Shown one piece after another: positions 47,851 through 61,059 of a stretch of DNA of 64,000 bases (positions are counted from its first letter, which is position 1; the number at the start of each line of letters is the position of its first letter). A program made the translations under genes and the position numbers. Under the pieces are notes generated by a model that saw only the letters and a program-made list of their open reading frames with translations, did no database searches and was not told where the DNA came from. Source of the stretch: Homarus americanus (lineage: Eukaryota > Arthropoda > Malacostraca > Decapoda > Nephropidae); assembly GCF_018991925.1 (NCBI RefSeq), contig NW_024732238.1, positions 8,924,460 to 8,988,459 of the forward strand, written 5' to 3'.

Positions 47851-47934
47851 GCCCCCAAAAATCTCTCCCTGCTTTTATTATTTTTGTTTTGGGTGTTCTG
47901 CTGGTGATAGTGAGTGTATGGTAGGCCAAGTATA

Positions 47935-48780
47935 AATGGGTAGTGGTGGTGGTAGGTGAGGTAAACTCCTGGTTGGTGGTAGTAGTGGTAGGTGAGGTAA
48001 ACTCCTGGTTGGTGGTAGTAGTGGTAGGTGAGGTAAACTCCTGGTTGGTGGTAGTAGTGGTAGGTGAGGTTAACTCCTGGTTGGTGGTAGTAGTGGTAGG
48101 TGAGGTAACCCTGGTTGGTGGTAGTAGTAGGTTGGTGGTAGTAGTGGTAGGTGAGGTAAACTCCTGGTTGGTGGTAGTAGTGGTAGGTGAGGTTAACTCC
48201 TGGTTGGTGGTAGTAGTGGTAGGTGAGGTAAACTCCTGGTTGGTGGTAGTAGTGGTAGGTGAGGTTAACTCCTGGTTGGTGGTAGTAGTGGTAGGTGAGG
48301 TAAACTCCTGGTTGGTGGTAGTAGTGGTAGGTGAGGTAAACTCCTGGTTGGTGGTAGTAGTGGTAGGTGAGGTAAACTCCTGGTTGGTGGTAGTAGTGGT
48401 AGGTAGGGATTAACTCCTGGTTGGTGGTAGTAGTGGTAGGTGGGGGTAAACTCCTGGTTGGTGGTAGTAGTGGTAGGTGGGAGTAAACTCTAGTTGGTGG
48501 TAGTAGTGGTAGGTGAGGTTAACTCCTGGTTGGTGGTAGTAGTGGTAGGTGAGGTAAACTCCTGGTTGGTGGTAGTAGTGGTAGGTGAGGTTAACTCCTG
48601 GTTGGTGGTAGTAGTGGTAGGTGAGGTAAACTCCTGGTTGGTGGTAGTAGTGGTAGGTGAGGTAAACTCCTGGTTGGTGGTAGTAGTGGTAGGTGAGGTA
48701 CACTCCTGGTTGGTGGTAGTAGTGGTAGGTGAGGTAAACTCCTGGTTGGTGGTAGTAGTGGTAGGTGAGGTACACTCCTG
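47935..48780. repeat. 36-bp minisatellite, copy 2
   Basis: About 23 very uniform units. The 156-codon VVVVGEVNSWL-type frame is repeat-driven and not a gene. Confidence 0.94.
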
Positions 48781-48814
48781 GATCTGGAAATAATTATTGT
48801 CAATCAAGTGATTG

Positions 48815-48945
48815 ACAGATTTGTAAACAAATAGGACACCTCACCTACCACAATCCAGGAGTTTACTCACCTACCACCATCCAGGAGTGTACCTCACCTA
48901 CTACCACTATCCAGGAGTGTATCTCACCTACCACTACTACCACCG
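48815..48945. repeat. Inverted 36-bp units, copy 2
   Basis: Identical to 22,975-23,105. Confidence 0.75.
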
Positions 48946-49336
48946 CAATCGTCAGAGATATACAGAGCTACTAAAACCACCCACCTTGCGCTCTCTCAGT
49001 CCCAGACCTCCATAAAATATCAGTGTGAAGGTGTGGAACAACACCTCCACCCATCCGAGCAAAGACTACGCTCCCTTCCTTTACATTATCTCTGAAAAAT
49101 ATCTATTGTCTAAGTATTAATATTTTTTAATACCTACTTTATATTCCTGCTTTTATTGTACCACCAAAACCGTTTTATCAGAAATTATCATGTAGATAGA
49201 TAGAAATTACCATTGCAATAATTATAGTTGCCAACTAGACATAATCCTGACAGCTCTGTCCTCTTGTTCCTTAATACAACCCATGTTGTACTGCTTCCCT
49301 CCCTTATCATATTATATGTTTATCAACTCCAGATAT
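48946..49336. other. No gene seen, copy 2
   Basis: Identical to 23,106-23,496. Confidence 0.35.
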
Positions 49337-49515
49337 ATGGGTAGAATGTATCACCAGTCAGTCACCACTACACAACACACCCTGTAGACTGTATCACCAG
49401 TCAGTCACCACTAACACAACACACCCTGTAGACTGTATCGCCAGTCAGTCACCACTACACAACACACCTGTAGAATGTATCACCAGTCAGTCACCACTAC
49501 ACAACACACCCTGTA
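49337..49515. repeat. 43-bp tandem repeat, 4 units, copy 2
   Basis: Identical to 23,497-23,675. Confidence 0.9.
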
Positions 49516-50270
49516 GAGTGCTACACAACCAAGTCATCATATTTATATCACATCTTGGCTTATAATTATTTCAGGAAACTCTTAACACTGAGACAAGGCT
49601 TCCCCTTGTACAGTACTTATAAACAGAGACCATTAATGAAGTGATGACTTATATCTACTGTACAGGACGTGCGGCAGGAAGGTGTGCGGGATACAGGTGA
49701 CAGGAAGGTTACCACACTAGGCAGTCAACTAAACAGAATTTAGAAGTACTATAACTACTCAAAGTCTCTCCCAACTTTCATACAAATAAACTACTATAAG
49801 GTTATGGCCCTTGACTTTCATGTGTGACCTTAAAAAAATTGGCGTTTTGCATTTAGTTCAGTAGTGATATATATTAATGTGAAGTCTCGTACACCTACCG
49901 TATACACACACACCCACACTGACGTGAGAGAAATGGAAAAACACAGCCCATCGTATAACACAAGACGCAAACACTGTACCACACATGTGTTTACTTAACC
50001 GAAGTTCCCCGTGTATGTAGCGGAATTAAAAGTTACTTCACCTTTTGTGTACGGTTCCCCTCTGAGCTGATAAAATCGTCGACAGGCATTAGAAGTGAAG
50101 ATGTTAGTGGAGATATTCTATGTTCAGTGGTCACTGTTGGCGGGTCATCTGGTATAACCGTCCTGCTGTACTGTGAGTGAGTTCACGGTAATTCCCTAGG
50201 CCAGCAGTGAGAGGTCACGTTCAAAATGACTTTTTACCTATTGCTGGTTAAGTGGCACCTCACTCGCTTG
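49516..50270. other. No gene seen, copy 2
   Basis: Identical to 23,676-24,430; AT-rich, no coding similarity. Confidence 0.35.
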
Positions 50271-51700
50271 CCATTCATTTGTGTCTTTACATCCTGCTCG
50301 GAGCATTAATGTTATTTGTGCCTTTAAATCCTGCTCGGGGCATTAATGTTATTTGTGCCTTTACATCCTGCTCAGGCATTAATGTTATTCGCCTTTACAT
50401 CCTGCTTGGAGCATTAATGTTATTTGTGCCTTTACATCCTGCTCCGACATGTTATTTGTGCCTTTAAATCCTGCTCGGAGCATTAATGTTATTTGCGCCT
50501 TTACATCCTGCTCGGAGCATTAATGTTATTTGCGCCTTTACATCCTGCACGAGCATTAATGTTATTTGCGCCTTTACATCCTGCTCGGAGCATTAATGTT
50601 ATTTGCGCCTTTACATCCTGCTCGGGGCATTAATGTTATTTGTGCCTTTACATCCTGCTCGGAGCATTAATGTTATTTGCGCCTTTACATCCTGCTCGGA
50701 GCATTAATGTTATTTGCGCCTTTACATCCTGCTCGGAGCATTAATGTTATTTGTGCCTTTACATCCTGCTCGGGAATTAATGTTATTTGTGCCTTTACAT
50801 CCTGCTCGAGAATATGTTATTTCGCCTTTACATCCTGCTCGGAGCATTAATGTTATTTCGCCTTTGCATCCTGCTCGGAGCATTAATGTTATTGCGCCTT
50901 TACATCCTGCTCCGGAACATAATGTTATTGTGCCTTTACATCCTGCTCGGGGTATTATTTGCGCCTTTACACCGCTCCGGAGCATTAATGTTATTAGCCT
51001 TTACATCCTGCTCAAACATTAATGTTATTTGTGCCTTTACATCCTGCTCGGGGAATTAATGTTATTTGCCTTTACATCCCGCTCAGGCATTAATGTTATT
51101 TGCCTTTACATCCTGCTCGGGGAATTAATGTTATTTGTGCCTTTACATCCTGCTCGGGGTGTATTGCCTTTACATCCTGCTTTCGGAGCATTAATGTTAT
51201 TTGCGCCTTTGCATCCTGCTCAGGCATTAATGTTATTTGCGCCTTTACATCCTGCTCGGAGCATTAATGTTGTGCCTTTACATCCTGCTCGGGGAATTAA
51301 TGTTATTTGCCTTTACATCCCGCTCAGACATTAATGTTATTTGCGCAGCACATCCTGCTCCGGAGCATTAATGTTATTTGCGCCTTTACATCACTGCTCG
51401 GAGCATTAATGTTATTGCGCCTTTGCATCCTGCTCGGAGCATTAATGTTATTTGTGTGCCTTTACATCCTGCTCGGGGAATTAATGTTATTTGCGCCTTT
51501 ACATCCCGCTCGGGCATTAATGTTATTTGCGCCTTTGCATCCTGCTCGGAGCATTAATGTTATTTGCGCCTTTGCATCCTGCTCGAACATTAATGTTATT
51601 TACGCCTTTACATCCTGCTCGGTGTTAATGTTATTTGTGCCTTTGCATCCTGTTTGGGGCATCAATGTTATTTGTGCCTTTGCATCATTTAAGCATTATG
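50271..51700. repeat. 37-bp minisatellite, copy 2
   Basis: Identical to 24,431-25,860, including every irregular unit. Confidence 0.95.
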
Positions 51701-51883
51701 CCTGGATAAGAATGTGACCTATGACACGGTGGTATTGATCCTCTGGAACAGGAATGAATTACGTTTTCTGCAAATTGTCCCATGAAGATGCATCACTAAA
51801 GTAAATACCAGATTTCTGATATACAAGTATGTTGTATGGGAACTGTGACACCAGTAATATGTATGTTATGCCTGATGCATGGT

Positions 51884-51983
51884 NNNNNNNNNNNNNNNNN
51901 NNNNNNNNNNNNNNNNNNNNNNNNNNNNNNNNNNNNNNNNNNNNNNNNNNNNNNNNNNNNNNNNNNNNNNNNNNNNNNNNNNN
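51884..51983. other. Assembly gap (100 N)
   Basis: The left flank ends CCTGATGCATGGT and the right flank begins CATGGTGTATACTGTAG. Both sides look like the same 33-bp repeat, so the gap lies inside the array. Confidence 0.99.
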
Positions 51984-54139
51984 CATGGTGTATACTGTAG
52001 TCCATTGATGCATGGCATATACTGTAGTCCTGGTATATTGGTGCATGGTGGCATACTGTAGTCCTGGTATATTGGTGCATGGTGTATACTGCAGTTCTTG
52101 GTATATTGATGCATGGCATATACTCAGTCCTGGTATATTGGTGCATGGTGTATACTCGTAGTCCCTATATATTGGCAGCGCATGGTGTGGTACTGTAGTC
52201 CTGGTATATTGATGCATGGGTATATACTGTAGTCCTGGTATATTGGTGCATGGTGTATACTGTAGTCCTGCATATATTGATGCATGGTGTATACTGTAGT
52301 CCTGGCATATTGGTGCATGGTGTATACTGTAGTCCTGGTATTGGTGCATGGTGTATACTGTGTCCTGGCATATTGATGCATGGTGTATACTGTAGTCCTG
52401 GTATATTGGTGCATGGTGTATACCAGTCCCCGGTATATTGGTGCATGGTGTATACTGTAGTCCTGGTATATTGGTGCATGGTGTATACTGTAGTCCTGGT
52501 ATATTGGTGCATGGTGTATACTGTAGTCCTGGTATATTGATGGCTGGTGTATACTGTAGTCCTGGTATATTGGTGCATGGTGTATACTGGGAATCTGGCA
52601 TATATTGTAGTCCTGGTATATTGATGCATGGTATACTGTAGTCCTGGTATATTGGATGGCATGGTGTATACTGTAGTCCTGGTATATTGATGCATGGCAT
52701 ATACTGTAGTCCTGGTATATTGATGCATGGCATATACTGTAGTCCTGGTATATTGGTGCATGGTGTATACTGTAGTCCTGGTATATTGGTGCATGGTGTA
52801 TACTGTAGTCCTGGTATATTGATGCATGGTGTATACTGTAGTCCTGGTATATTGGTGCATGGTATACTGTAAGTCCCGGGGTGGAGACATTTATTAAGTA
52901 TACTGTAGTCCTTGGTATATTGATGCATGGCATATACTGTAGTCCTGGTATATTGGCATGGTGTATTACTGTAGTCCTGGTATATTGATGCATGGCATAT
53001 ACTGTAGTCTAAGTATTGATGTATTGTGTATACTGTAGTCCTGGTATATTGATGCATGGCATATACTGTAGTCCTGGTATATTGGTGCATGGTGTATACT
53101 GTCCTGGTATATGATGCATATCAGTCCTGGTATATTGGTGCATGGTATACTGTAGTCCTGGTATATTGATGCATGGCATATATACTGTAGTCCTGGTATA
53201 TTGGTGCATGGTGTATACTGTAGTCCTTGGTATATTGGTGCATGGTGCATACTGTAGTCCTGGTATATTGCGCGTGGGTGTATACTGTAGTCCTGGTATA
53301 TTGGCATGGTGTATACTGTAGTCCTGGTATATTGGTGCATGGTATACTGTAGTCCTGGTATGGCATGGCATATACTGTAGTCCTGGTATTGGTGCATTGC
53401 ATATACTGTAGTCCTGGTATATTGATGCATGGTATATACCGTAGTCCTGGTATATTGGTGCATGGCATATACTGTAGTCCTGGTATATTGGTGCATGGTG
53501 TATACTGTAGTCCTGGTATATTGGTGTATGGCATATACTGTAGTCCCTGGTGGATATTGCATATACTGCAGTTCCGGTATATTGATGCATGGCATGGCTA
53601 CCGTAGTCCTGGCATATTGGCGGCCGGGCATGGTGTAGCCTGGCAATGGTATGGTGTATACTGTAGTCCTGGTATATTGCGGCATATACTGTAGTCCTGC
53701 AGTTATTGGTGCATGGCATATACCGAAGTCCTGGTATTGGATGTACGGCATACTGTAGTCCTGGCATATTGGCGCGGAGCATACTGTAGTCCTGGTATTG
53801 GTGCATGGTGCATACCGTAGTCCTGGTATATTGGTGCATGGTGGCATACTGTAGTCCTTGGTATATTGATGCATGGCATACTGTAGTCCTGGTATATTGG
53901 TATGCGTATACTGCAGTCCTGGTATTGGTGCATGGTGTATACTGTAAACCTGGTATATTGATGCATGGCATATACCGTAGTCCTGGTATATTGGCATGGT
54001 GGGCTACCGTAGTCCTGGTATGTTGATGCATGGTGCGTACTGTAGTTCTGGTATATTGATGCATGGCATACTGTAGTCCTGGGTATATTGGTGGTGGATG
54101 GTATACTGTATAGTCTTGGGTATATTGGTGGATGTGTGT

Positions 54140-56040
54140 ATACTGTTTAGTCCTGTATGTTGGAGAGGATGGTGTATACTGTAGTTCTGTATATTATTGG
54201 TGCATGGTATACTGTAGTCCTGTATATTAGTGATGGTGTATACTGTATAAATTGGTATATTGGTGGATGGTGTATACCGTTTAGTCCTGGTATGTTGGTG
54301 ATGGTACCAGTCTCGCATTGTGGATGGTATACTGTATAGTTCAAGGTTGTGGATGGTGTATACTGCAGTCCTGGGTATATTGGTGCATGGCATACTGCAG
54401 TCCTGGTGTTATTGGTACGTATACTGTACCTCTGGTATATTGCGATTTGGGCGATACTGTATAGCCTGGTATATTGGTGGATGCTACTGTATAGTCATGG
54501 TATATTTGGGTGATGTGTGTATACTGTATAATGCATATTGCGAGGTATACTGTAGTCCTATATATTGGTGGATGGTGTATTGTAGTCCTGGTATATTGGT
54601 GGATGGCATATACTGTATAGTCTGGTATATTGGTGGATGCATACTGTATTTTCTGGTATATTGGTGGATGGTGTATACTGTATAGTCCTAAGTATATTAC
54701 GGATGGTGTATACTGTATTCTAAGTGGTATATTGGTGGATGGTGTATACTGTATAGTCCTGGTATATTGGTGGGATGGTGTATACTGTATTCTCTGGTAT
54801 ATTGGGTGAATGGTGGCGCCTGTATAGTCCTGGCATATTGGTGGGTGTATACTGTATTCTCTGGTATATTGGTGGGGATGGTGTATACCGTATAGTCCTG
54901 GTATATTGGTGGATGTATACTGTATAGTCTGGGTATATTGTGATGGTGTATACTGTATTCTCTAAAGTATTGCGGATGGTGTATACTACAGTCCCGTATA
55001 TTGGTGGATGGTGTATACTGCATTTCTGGTATATTGGTGGATGGTGTATACTGTATAGCCCTGGTATATTGCGAAGCGGTGTATACTGTATTCTCTGTAT
55101 ATTGCGGAATGGTGTATACTGCAGTGTCTGGGTATATTGGTGTGTATGGTGTATACTGTATTCTCTGGTATATTGGTGGATGGTGTATACTGTATAGTCC
55201 TGGTATATTGGTGGATGGTGTATACTGTATAGTCTGGTATAGGCTGGTGAGCTTGGGTGCGGCATGTGGCCTCTCTGGTATATTGGTGATGGTGTATACT
55301 GTATAGTCCTGTATATTGGTGGATGTGTATACTGTATAGTCCTGGTATATATTGGGTGATGTATACTGTAGTCCTGGTATATTGAGGATGGTGTGTATAC
55401 TGTATAGTCTGGTATATTGGTGGATGGTGTATACCGCATTTCTGGTATATTGGTGAATGGTGTATACTGTATAGTCCTGGTATAAGGTGATAGTAAGTAC
55501 TGTATTCTCTGGTATATTGGTGGATAAAAAAGGTCATAACTGTATACAGATGGTATACCAGTCTGGTATATTGGTGGATGGTGTGTACTGTATTCTCTTG
55601 CATGGTGGGATGGTGTATACTGTAACCTATATATTGTGATGGTGTATACTGTAGGTGTCCTGGCATGGATGGTGTATACTGTATTCTCTGGTATATTGGG
55701 TGGATGGTGTATACTATAGTCCTGTATATTGGTGGATGGTGTATACTGTATTCTCTGGTATATTGGTGAATGGTGTATACTGTAGGTCAGTATATTGGTG
55801 GATGGTGTATACTGTATAGTCTGGTATATTGGTGCACGGTGTATACTGCAAGAAGTTCTAAAGATATTGGGTGGATGGTGTATACTGTATAGTCTGGTAT
55901 ATTGGTGGATGGTGTATACTGTATAGTCCTGGTATATTGGGTGGATGGTGTATAATTGTATTCTCTGGTATATTGGTGATGGCGTATACTGTATAGTCTG
56001 GCATATTGGGTGGATGGTGTATACTGTAGTCCTGGTATGT
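54140..56040. repeat. ~1.9-kb block within the array, irregular copy
   Basis: The unique order of irregular units, such as TTGGGCGATACTG (near 54,450) and GTATAAGGTGATAG (near 55,482), recurs at 56,085-57,895. This copy carries many extra substitutions and indels. Confidence 0.8.
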
Positions 56041-56084
56041 GGTGTATACTGATAGTCTGGTATATTGGTGGATGGTGTATACTG

Positions 56085-57895
56085 TTAGTCCTGTATATTG
56101 GAAGGATGGTGTATACTGTAGTTCTGATATATTGGTGCATGGTATACTGTAGTCCTGTATATTGGTGATGGTGTATACTGTATTCTGGTATATTGGTGGA
56201 TGGTGTATACTGTTTAGTCCTGGTATGTTGGTGATGGTACAGTCGTATTGTGGATGGTATACTGTATAGTCTGGTTGTGGATGGTGTATACTGTAGTCCT
56301 GGTATATTGGTGCATGGCATACTGTAGTCCTGGTATATTGGTATGTATACTGTATTCTCTGGTATATTGGATTGGGCGATACTGTATAGTCTGGTATATT
56401 GGTGGATGATACTGTATAGTCATGGTATATTGGTGGATGGTGTATACTGTATAATGTATATTGCGAGGTATACTGTAGTCCTGGTATATTGGTGGATGGT
56501 GTATTGTAGTCCTGGTATATTGGTGGATGGCATATACTGTATAGTCTGGTATATTGGTGGATGTATACTGTATTCTCTGGTATATTGGTGGATGGTGTAT
56601 ACTGTATAGTCCTAGTATATTGGATGGTGTATACTGTATTCTATGGTATATTGGTGGATGGTGTATACTGTATAGTCCTGGTATATTGGTGGATGGTGTA
56701 TACTGTATTCTCTGGTATATTGGTGAATGGTGTATACTGTATAGTCCTGGTATATTGGTGGGTGTATACTGTATTCTCTGGTATATTGGTGGATGGTGTA
56801 TACTGTATAGTCCTGGTATATTGGTGGATGTATACGTAGTCTGTATATTGTGATGGTGTATACTGTATTCTCTATTGGGATGGTGTATACTATAGTCCTG
56901 TATATTGGTGGATGGTGTATACTGCATTTCTGGTATATTGGTGGATGGTGTATACTGTATAGTCCTGGTATATTGGAACGGTGTATACTGTATTCTCTGT
57001 ATATTGGTGAATGGTGTATACTGTAGTGTCTGGTATATTGGGTATGGTGTATACTGTATTCTCTGGTATATTGGTGGATGGTGTATACTGTATAGTCCTG
57101 GTATATTGGTGGATGGTGTATACTGTATAGTCTGGTATATTGTGCGCTTTCTCTGGTATATTGGTGATGGTGTATACTGATAGTCCTGTATATTGGTGGA
57201 TGGTGTATACTGTATAGTCCTGGATATATTGGATGGTGTATACTGTAGTCCTGGTATATTGGAGGATGGTGTATACTGTATAGTCTGGTATATTGGTGGA
57301 TGGTGTATACCGCATTCTCTGGTATATTGGTGAATGGTGTATACTGTATAGTCCTGGTATAAGGTGATGGTGTATACTGTATTCTCTGGTATATTGGTGG
57401 ATGGTCATACTGTATACATGTATAGTCTGGTATATTGGTGGATGGTGTATACTGTATTCTCTGGCATGGTGGATGGTGTATACTGTAACCTGTATATTGT
57501 GATGTGTATACTGTATGTCCTGGATGGATGGTGTATACTGTATTCCTGGTATATTGGTGGATGGTGTATACTATAGTCCTGTATATTGGTGGATGGTGTA
57601 TACTGTATTCTCTGGTATATTGGTGAATGGTGTATACTGTATAGTCAGTATATTGGTGGATGGTGTATACTGTATAGTCTGGTATATTGGTGCACGGTGT
57701 ATACTGTAGTAGTCTAGATATTGGTGGATGGTGTATACTGTATAGTCTGGTATATTGGTGGATGGTGTATACTGTATAGTCCTGGTATATTGGTGGATGG
57801 TGTATACTGTATTCTCTGGTATATTGGTGATGGCGTATACTGTATAGTCTGGTATATTGGTGGATGGTGTATACTGTAGTCCTGGTATATTGGTG
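56085..57895. repeat. ~1.9-kb block within the array, cleaner copy
   Basis: Matches 54,140-56,040 unit by unit (TTGGGCGATACTG near 56,370, GTATAAGGTGATGG near 57,357) with far more regular units. Confidence 0.8.
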
Positions 57896-59712
57896 GATGG
57901 TATACTGTATAGTCATGGTATATTGGTGGATGGGGTATACTGTATTCTCTGGTATATTGGTGGATGGCGTATACTGTATAGTCTGGTATATTGTGGATGG
58001 GTGGTTGTATAGTCCTGGTATATTGTGGATGGTGTATACTGTATTCTGGTATATTGGTGGATGGTGTATACTGTATAGTCCTGGCATATTGGTGGATGGT
58101 GTATACTGTATTTCGTATATTGGTGGATGGTGTATACTGTAGTCCTATATTGGTGGATGGTGTATACTGTATTGTCCTGTATATTGGTGGATGGTGTATA
58201 CTGTATAGTCTGGTATATTGGTGGATGGTGTATACTGTATAGTCTGGTATATTGGTGGATGGTGCATACTGTATTCTCTGGTATATTGGTGGATGGTGTA
58301 TACTGTATAGTCCCTGTATATTGGTGATGTGTATACTGTATTCTCTGGTATATTGGTGGATGGCGTATACTGTATAGTCTGGTATATTGGTGGATGGTGT
58401 ATACTGTATAGTCCTGGTATATTGGTGGATGGTGTATACTGTATTCTCTGGTATATTGGTGGATGGTGTATACTGTATAGTCCTGGTATATTGTGTGGAT
58501 GGTGTATACTGTATTCTGGTATATTGGTGGATGGCGTATACTGTATAGTCTGGTATATTGGTGGATGGTGTATACTGTAGTCCTGGTATATTGGTGGATG
58601 GTGTATACTGTATAGTCCTGGTATATTGGTGGATGGTGTATACTGTATAGTCTGGTATATTGGTGGATGGTGTATACTGTATTCTCTGGTATATTGGTGG
58701 ATGGTGTATACTGTATTCTCTGGTATATTGGTGGATGCGTATACTGTATAGTCTGGTATATTGGTGGATGGTGTATACTGTATTCTCTGGTATATTGGTG
58801 GATGGTGTATACTGTAGTCCTGGTATATTGGTGGATGGCGTATACTGTATAGTCATGATATTGGTGCATGGTGTATACTGTATAGTCATGGTATATTGGT
58901 GGATGGTGTATACTGTATAGTCCTGGTATATTGGTGCATGGTGTATACTGTATAGTTTGGTATATTGGTGAATGGTGTATACTGTATAGTCATGGTATAT
59001 TGGTGGATGGTGTATACTGTATAGTCATGGTATATTGGTCCATGGTGTATACTGTATAGTCTGGTATATTGGTGGATGGTGTATACTGTATAGTCTGGTA
59101 TATTGGTGGATGGTGTATACTGTAGTCCTGGTATATTGGTGGACGGTGTATACTGTATAGTCTGGTATATTGTGCATGGTGTATACTGTATAGTCTGGTA
59201 TATTGGTGGATGGTGTATATAGTCATGGTATATTGGTGGATGGTATACTGTATAGTCTGGTATATTGGTGGATGGTGTATACTGTATAGTCTGGTATATT
59301 GGTGCATGGTGTATACTGTATAGTCTGGCATATTGGTGGATGGTGTATACTGTATAGTCATGGTATATTGTGGATGGTGTATACTGTATAGTCTGGTATA
59401 TTGGTGGATGGTGTATACTGTATAGTCTGGTATATTGGTGGATGGTGTATACTGTATAGTCTGGTATATTGGTGGATGGTGTATACTGTATTCTCTGGTA
59501 TATAGGATGGTGTATACTGTATAGTCTGGTATATTGGTGCACGGTGTATACTGTAGTCCTGGTATATTGGTGGATGGTGTATACTGTATAGTCTGGTATA
59601 TTGGTGGATGGTGTATACTGTATTCTCTGGTATATTGGTGGATGGTGTATACTGTATAGTCTGGTATATTGGTGGATGGCGTATACTGTATAGTCATGGT
59701 ATATTGGTGCAC

Positions 59713-60984
59713 GTATGAACATATGGCACCACAAGAGAGAAAGTTGACTTAATCTGTTTTTGAGAAAGTTATCGTACTACTTAATGTTTGAAATTATATC
59801 ATTTCCATTCGGTTAGGTTTGATTAGATAAGGTTGGCTTATGTCTGGTTAGATTAGCTTAGGTTTCGTCTCAGGTTAGGTTAGGTTTCGTCAGGTTAGGT
59901 TAGGTTTGGTTAGCTTAGCTTAGGTTAGTTAGTATCTTTCGTAATAGCACAAAAGATCGATATCAACCTTCAGAGGCTTTAATCCTTAGACGCCTATCCC
60001 AACAGTCTAGTTGGATCTCATACCATGTTGTCAATATTAATAGGCTTCACTCCTTTGAACTATACTCTTTCCACGCCCCTCTTCTAAACCTAACAGCTGA
60101 TTGGTTCATAGAAAATTTAACTAAATGTGTTCACAATTGTAAGCAGACCTGTTATTATCCAAAATACTGTTAAATATCTGAACTATCAAATGCAAATAAT
60201 TTCAAGGCATTAGCACTTTACAGAGGATGCTAAAACATTTTAACTATTTATTATAAAATGTTGATATAAATACACTCAGTCCGGGGAAGGTAAACGCTCA
60301 GGGAACAATCGCGTTCCCACACCTAACCTAAGCTAACCAAATCTAGCCTAGCCTAACCAAATATAGCTCCAACCAAACCTAACCTAACCAATCTAACCTA
60401 ACCTATTCCAACCTAACCTAACTAAACCTAACCTAACCAAACACTCATGGGTGTCTCATATGTTAGAAGAGCCATTTCTATCAAATCCGTGTCCATTGTG
60501 TCTACCATTTTTATACCTTTTTAGTTGACTTGTGTACCAGAACTATTAAAACGAGATTTACCTCCTGTATACTGAAAAGCAGCAGCTTACCCGCGGAAGC
60601 CCAAATTCCGAAACGGCAGCCAGTGGTCATTTTCGCCATATGGCCGGTGATCGCTTTTGAACTAGATACACAAGAATGATGAATAAGGGTCAATTCCCAC
60701 TAATTTTAGAGGTGATAAAACTGATGTGATGCTAAATTTTAGTTTGGGTAGTAGCGACCAAAAAGGAGTACTACCGCCTGGGAAGATATTGAAGCATAAT
60801 GTGTTGTCTAATGGTAGACCCTCTGCCATATGACATCACGAAAATTGTGACCAAGTCACAGGTTGCTGATCTGACTTTCTGCCTCAATTACACACAATTG
60901 CAGGGTCTTAATTGTTTTCTTACTATTGACAACAACATACATATATTGTTTCTCACTCCTGATCTTTTTTCATTTTTGTATTTC

Positions 60985-60987
<3 letters not shown>
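59713..60987. other. No gene seen; two inverted TTAGG-like blocks
   Basis: GGTTAGGTTAGG-rich sequence at about 59,805-59,935 and its reverse-complement type CCTAACCTAACC at about 60,322-60,445 flank ~390 bp of AT-rich DNA. The remainder shows no coding similarity. Confidence 0.55.

Positions 60988-61054
<67 letters not shown>
60988..61054. repeat. (TTA)n microsatellite
   Basis: About 22 uninterrupted TTA units. It may be the 3' tail of the adjacent SINE-like element read on the minus strand. Confidence 0.95.
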
Positions 61055-61055
<1 letters not shown>

Positions 61056-61059
61056 ATTT

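Larger units (their letters stand above)
26144..51883. repeat. 25.7-kb tandem segment, copy 2
   Basis: Second placement of the segment, starting just after the N gap at a point equivalent to about base 300 of copy 1. Here 26,144-36,440 is the indel-rich version and 42,390-48,800 the fuller version, the reverse of copy 1. It ends at 51,883 on the same base as copy 1, again followed by exactly 100 Ns. Confidence 0.9.
51984..59712. repeat. 7.7-kb minisatellite, 33/34/35-bp units
   Basis: Roughly 225 units sharing GTCCTGGTATATTGG and ATGGTGTATACTGTA. From 51,984 to about 54,065 the usual unit is 33 bp (TTGGTGCATGGTGTATACTG type, some with ATGCAT). From there on, TGGATGG replaces TGCATGG and units become 35 bp (TATAGTCC) or 34 bp (TATAGTCT or TATTCTCT). 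Very long frames on both strands (up to 491 codons at 56,612-58,087) follow from unit lengths of 33 and 69 bp without stops. They encode only HQYTRTTVYT- and HHPPIYQDY-like monotony and are not genes. Confidence 0.95.

Noticed and set aside
51759..59734. Very long open frames (up to 491 codons) on both strands of the 33-35-bp array
   Set aside because: They arise from stop-free units of 33 or 69 bp, encode only monotonous repeats, overlap each other in several frames, and some run through the N gap.
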